The position numbers and the translations under genes were made by a program. From Bdellovibrionales bacterium (GTDB lineage: Bacteria > Bdellovibrionota > Bacteriovoracia > Bacteriovoracales > Bacteriovoracaceae): 6,568 bases of DNA. Shown here piece after piece: positions 5,333 through 6,568 of the stretch; positions within the stretch are counted from its first letter, which is position 1, and the number at the start of each line of letters is the position of its first letter. The DNA lies in contig JAHFAA010000076.1 in assembly GCA_023250775.1 (NCBI GenBank), positions 1 through 6,568 on the forward strand, given 5' to 3'. The notes under the pieces were generated by a model, which saw only the letters and a list, made by a program, of their open reading frames with translations, was not told where the DNA came from and did not search any database.

Positions 5333-6568
5333 ATGAATCCACCAAAAATAAATAAAGGTTTTGCCGGCAAATTGGCCGAACTCTTCGTCAGATCCAAGTT
5401 GACTCCCGTGATGATTATTGTCGGGTTGGCCCTCGGCCTGGTTGCTGTTTATTTAACTCCTAAAGAGGAAGAACCTCAGATCACCGTTCCCATGATCGAC
5501 GTCACCATTCCCGCTCCTGGAATGGAAGCGCGTGACGTTGAACGAAATATCACCGAGCCGGTTGAACGTGCCATGTGGGGCCTGGATGGAGTCGAATATA
5601 TTTATTCTGTCAGTCGCCCTCACGGCAGTCTCATTACTGTTCGCTTTAAAGTCAATGAACCGATTGAACCTTCCTTGGTGAAAGTCCATCACAAATTGAT
5701 GCTCCTCCTGGGAGAACTTCCGTCCAATGTCCTGAGACCTGAAGTTAAATCATACAGTATTGACGACGTGCCTTTCCTGGCCGTGACCTTTACCTCGAAA
5801 ACAAAAAATGATTATGAGTTGCGAAATCTAGTCGCTCCTCTTGCCAGAGAACTATCCAGCACTCCTGATCTTGGAAAAGTTGAATTACTGGGAGGCGTGA
5901 AGCGGGGAGTGCGAGTGATCGCCGATTCGGCCAAGCTCGCTCATTTTGCTGTAACGCTGGTTGATCTGGCGCAAACCTTGAAGATGAATCAGGCCCTTTT
6001 GCCCGCGGGAAAAAACTGGGCGGAAGATAAAGTTTTCGATGTCGAAGTAGGCGGGAAGCTAAGGTCTAATCAAGATGTCCTGGTTCTTCCAATTGGAAAT
6101 CGCGCCGGACGTGTGGTCAAGATTGCTGATGTGGCAAAAGTCGTGGACGGCCCGGAAGAGCGCGCGCGCATCTCGACTCTCTATGATAAAGATCAAAGTG
6201 TGAACGGGGCGGAGGCCGTGACCATAAGTTTTTCCAAGAGAAAAGGCACGAATGTCGTCACTTTGGCCGAGACCATTTTAAGTCGAGTTAATGTTTTCAA
6301 AAAAGATTTGCCACAGGATATTCAAGTCTCAGTCATTCGAGATTACGGCGCTACCGCCAAGGAAAAATCCCATGAGCTCATCCAGCATCTCATTATTGCC
6401 ACCCTTTCGGTCACTATTTTAATTGCCCTTGCCATGGGCATTCGCGCTGCTTTGGTTGTCGCCGTGGCCATTCCCGTAACCTTGTCCTTAACTTTGGCGC
6501 TTTACTATTTTATGGGATACACCCTCAATAGAGTCACACTCTTCGCCCTGATTTTCTCCATCGGTATT
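5333..6568 (+). CDS. RND efflux pump, inner-membrane subunit (AcrB/HAE1-like), 5' part only
   Basis: The frame is open for 412 codons to the window edge. RND pumps usually have about 1,000-1,050 residues, so some 60 percent is missing. The ATG has AGAGG four bases upstream. The first membrane helix is at about 24-42, followed by TPKEEEPQITVPMIDV (42-57), a signature of the start of the porter domain. Residues about 58-345 form the first periplasmic porter region, including NITEPVERAMWGLDGVEYI and a GPEERARIS segment. Helices two and three (about 353-370 and 374-393) and the start of helix four (402-412, LFALIFSIGI) follow. The acidic proton-relay residues expected just after that point lie outside the window, so transport competence cannot be judged. 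Known role: proton-driven export from periplasm or membrane through an adaptor and TolC. The EEEPQI type differs from classical AcrB and resembles pumps found next to DUF2892 genes. The substrate is unknown. Confidence 0.93.
   Translation, partial: MNPPKINKGFAGKLAELFVRSKLTPVMIIVGLALGLVAVYLTPKEEEPQITVPMIDVTIPAPGMEARDVERNITEPVERAMWGLDGVEYIYSVSRPHGSLITVRFKVNEPIEPSLVKVHHKLMLLLGELPSNVLRPEVKSYSIDDVPFLAVTFTSKTKNDYELRNLVAPLARELSSTPDLGKVELLGGVKRGVRVIADSAKLAHFAVTLVDLAQTLKMNQALLPAGKNWAEDKVFDVEVGGKLRSNQDVLVLPIGNRAGRVVKIADVAKVVDGPEERARISTLYDKDQSVNGAEAVTISFSKRKGTNVVTLAETILSRVNVFKKDLPQDIQVSVIRDYGATAKEKSHELIQHLIIATLSVTILIALAMGIRAALVVAVAIPVTLSLTLALYYFMGYTLNRVTLFALIFSIGI

Noticed and set aside
4689..5692. Three minus-strand open frames (4689-4889, 5038-5265, 5453-5692)
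   Set aside because: They are antisense to the TolC-like and RND genes, which are full families with clear motifs.
1..6568. CRISPR array, tRNA or rRNA genes, insertion sequence, riboswitch
   Set aside because: I saw no regularly spaced repeats, cloverleaf arms, transposase motifs, terminal inverted repeats or long structured leader in the window. Both intergenic spacers are near 200 bp and are accounted for by promoter regions.

Overview
The window looks like chromosomal DNA of a Gram-negative predator-type bacterium. The best guess is Bdellovibrionota (Bdellovibrio/Bacteriovorax-like). The reasons are moderate GC, dense packing of genes for small exported cysteine-containing proteins, a secreted trypsin-like protease carrying ankyrin repeats, and a TolC/RND envelope export system. 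No rRNA or marker gene is present, so the taxonomy is inference.

Left part (1-2726). A minus-strand gene, cut by the left window edge, encodes an exported chymotrypsin-fold serine protease. Its His-Asp-Ser triad is complete and it runs into ankyrin repeats at the C-terminus. A 198-bp divergent spacer separates it from two co-directional plus-strand genes at 1285-2124 and 2133-2726. Both products have clear signal peptides. The first shows an arrangement of Cys, His and Asp-Pro-Asn motifs like that of papain-fold cysteine peptidases. The second is a small secreted protein with ten cysteines after the signal peptide and no function I can assign. The first gene starts directly behind a run of eight G residues and a perfect 9-bp tandem duplication.

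Middle (2731-3552). A convergent minus-strand gene ends 4 bp from its neighbour, and a small inverted repeat spans the junction. It encodes a membrane-anchored protein whose extracytoplasmic part consists of two copies of a C-x34-C-x-C module. This gene is also not a family I can name.

Right part (3553-6568). A second divergent spacer (211 bp) carries a strong sigma70-like promoter embedded in a long dyad. It drives a tight operon: a small YgaP-like (DUF2892) membrane protein, a TolC-family outer-membrane efflux protein, and the first 412 residues of an RND-type inner-membrane pump, cut by the right edge. The spacers in this operon are 12 bp each. Together these encode two of the three layers of a tripartite exporter. 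The periplasmic adaptor is not in view and presumably lies downstream. Pairing of a DUF2892 protein with an RND pump suggests a stress- or sulfur-related cargo, but no substrate can be read from the sequence.
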